A stretch of DNA of 7,227 nt from Vulcanimicrobiota bacterium (lineage in GTDB: Bacteria > Vulcanimicrobiota > Vulcanimicrobiia > Vulcanimicrobiales > Vulcanimicrobiaceae). Positions 6,681-7,227 of the stretch are shown here, piece by piece. The stretch lies in the NCBI GenBank assembly GCA_003133185.1, contig PKWF01000164.1, positions 1 to 7,227 on the forward strand, given 5' to 3'. The first letter of the stretch is position 1. Every line of letters begins with the position of its first letter. The notes below the pieces were generated by a model. It saw only the letters and a program-made list of their open reading frames with translations, did no database searches and was not told the origin of the DNA. Position numbers and translations under genes: made by a program.

Positions 6681-7227
6681 CTACTTCCCTACCAGGAGAA
6701 AGCTAGGCGGTGCGATACCCCAAGCCAAGACAGCGGTTTCCCCGCAAGCCAGCGTGAATCCGCCAGCCGTCAAGCCGGTCAGCGCGCCGTCGATTTCAAT
6801 CGAGACGCTGGTCCCAGCTGAGACATAAAAGGCGATCGGTCCACTGTATCCAAAGGCAGTGTTCCTAATAGTCAGGGGCGTCGCACCGGTGACCATCGTC
6901 GCGAGCACCTTGGCCTGGTCGTCATACCCAGCGCAATTCGTGATCTCGACGGCGGGGGAGTTGAAAATATATGCCGCCCCCGAGAGATTACCGGTCAGAT
7001 CGCAGCCTCGTATCCACACATTCGGGGACTCTTCCTCACCCGGGGTGTTTACCGAAATTCCGTACTCCTGTGAACTTGGTTCTCCTTGGATCGAGTTGTT
7101 GCACGCGGCGCCGATGATTCGAACGTTGGCCGCTCCGCTCGAGATGCTAATCCCGGCCTGCGTGGGACTCGGGGGGCTCTCTGGTAGAGTCGCGTTGCAG
7201 GAGTAATAGCCGCCGAGGATTTCGACA
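6681..7227 (-). CDS. Second beta-helix protein, N-terminus off window
   Basis: The frame is open from the right edge to the TAG at 6683-6681, giving 181 C-terminal residues; the true start lies beyond 7227. A GTG at 7019 opens a shorter frame, but the reading continues without a stop to the edge, and the residues upstream of it match the neighbouring gene, so the GTG is internal. The segment begins VEILGGYYSC, passes SQEYGIS, GCDLTGN, VEITNCAGYDDQ and GPIAFYV, and ends with GGFTLACGET and LLVGK. Each block has a counterpart in the same order in the C-terminal 180 residues of the 5068-6678 product, with about half of residues identical by eye, so the two arose by duplication. The DNA has diverged well beyond the protein, arguing for an old event. 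Role presumably as for its paralog: carbohydrate binding or cleavage, unproven. Its upstream location makes it the earlier gene of the pair. Confidence 0.88.
   Translation of the reverse strand, partial: VEILGGYYSCNATLPESPPSPTQAGISISSGAANVRIIGAACNNSIQGEPSSQEYGISVNTPGEEESPNVWIRGCDLTGNLSGAAYIFNSPAVEITNCAGYDDQAKVLATMVTGATPLTIRNTAFGYSGPIAFYVSAGTSVSIEIDGALTGLTAGGFTLACGETAVLAWGIAPPSFLLVGK
6684..6690 (-). promoter_or_regulatory. Shine-Dalgarno inside the upstream gene's last codons
   Basis: On the minus strand AGGGAAG precedes the ATG at 6678 by 5 bases, and those 5 bases include the TAG stop of the upstream beta-helix gene. Ribosomes ending on the first gene would be placed directly at the start of the second, which suggests translational coupling of the pair. 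Confidence 0.5.

Noticed and set aside
6681..7019. GTG at 7019 as the real start of the second beta-helix gene
   Set aside because: The frame stays open to the window edge, and the upstream residues (VEILGGYYSC, SQEYGIS) align with the paralog, so the GTG is an internal valine codon.

Overview
The window is GC-rich bacterial DNA (about 60% by eye). It holds two complete protein-coding genes on the minus strand, one complete gene on the plus strand, and one minus-strand gene cut by the right edge. No tRNA, rRNA, CRISPR array, transposase or integrase is visible. The taxonomic hint is the plus-strand lipoprotein. Its wording (an LY-IGS start, repeated 'SYPQG', 'YAHGG..PIATL', 'CAVDPTTGNLAV' and 'AYPKGG' segments) matches a family I remember as strongly expanded in Candidatus Eremiobacterota (WPS-2). 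That is recall, not a search result, so treat the phylum as a hypothesis.

Layout, left to right. Bases 1-51 lie downstream of the first gene and hold a 13-bp direct repeat. Bases 52-3525 (minus strand, possibly starting at 3618) encode a giant four-module carbohydrate enzyme: a GT2-type glycosyltransferase, a GT9 heptosyltransferase-like module, a GT4-type glycosyltransferase and a class I SAM-dependent methyltransferase. Bases 3526-4060 are a divergent intergenic region of about 535 bp with a 12-bp perfect palindrome and a tandem heptamer near its middle. Bases 4061-5053 (plus strand) encode a beta-propeller-like lipoprotein with a strong ribosome binding site. It ends head-on against 5068-6678 (minus strand), a 536-residue right-handed beta-helix protein; a hairpin lies at the shared end. 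A second beta-helix gene, paralogous to the first, runs from 6681 off the right edge and is separated from the first by only 2 bp, so the two look like a translationally coupled tandem pair.

Together the region looks like accessory cell-surface or glycan-related DNA. One protein can plausibly add several sugars and a terminal methyl group, one protein is membrane-anchored, and a pair of beta-helix proteins is of the type that binds or cleaves polysaccharide, often on phage tails or outer surfaces. The beta-helix pair is in a separate transcription unit from the glycosyltransferase, so a functional link is only suggested by proximity. The items most worth a second look are the four-module fusion and the coupled beta-helix paralogs, the complete one of which has no export signal.
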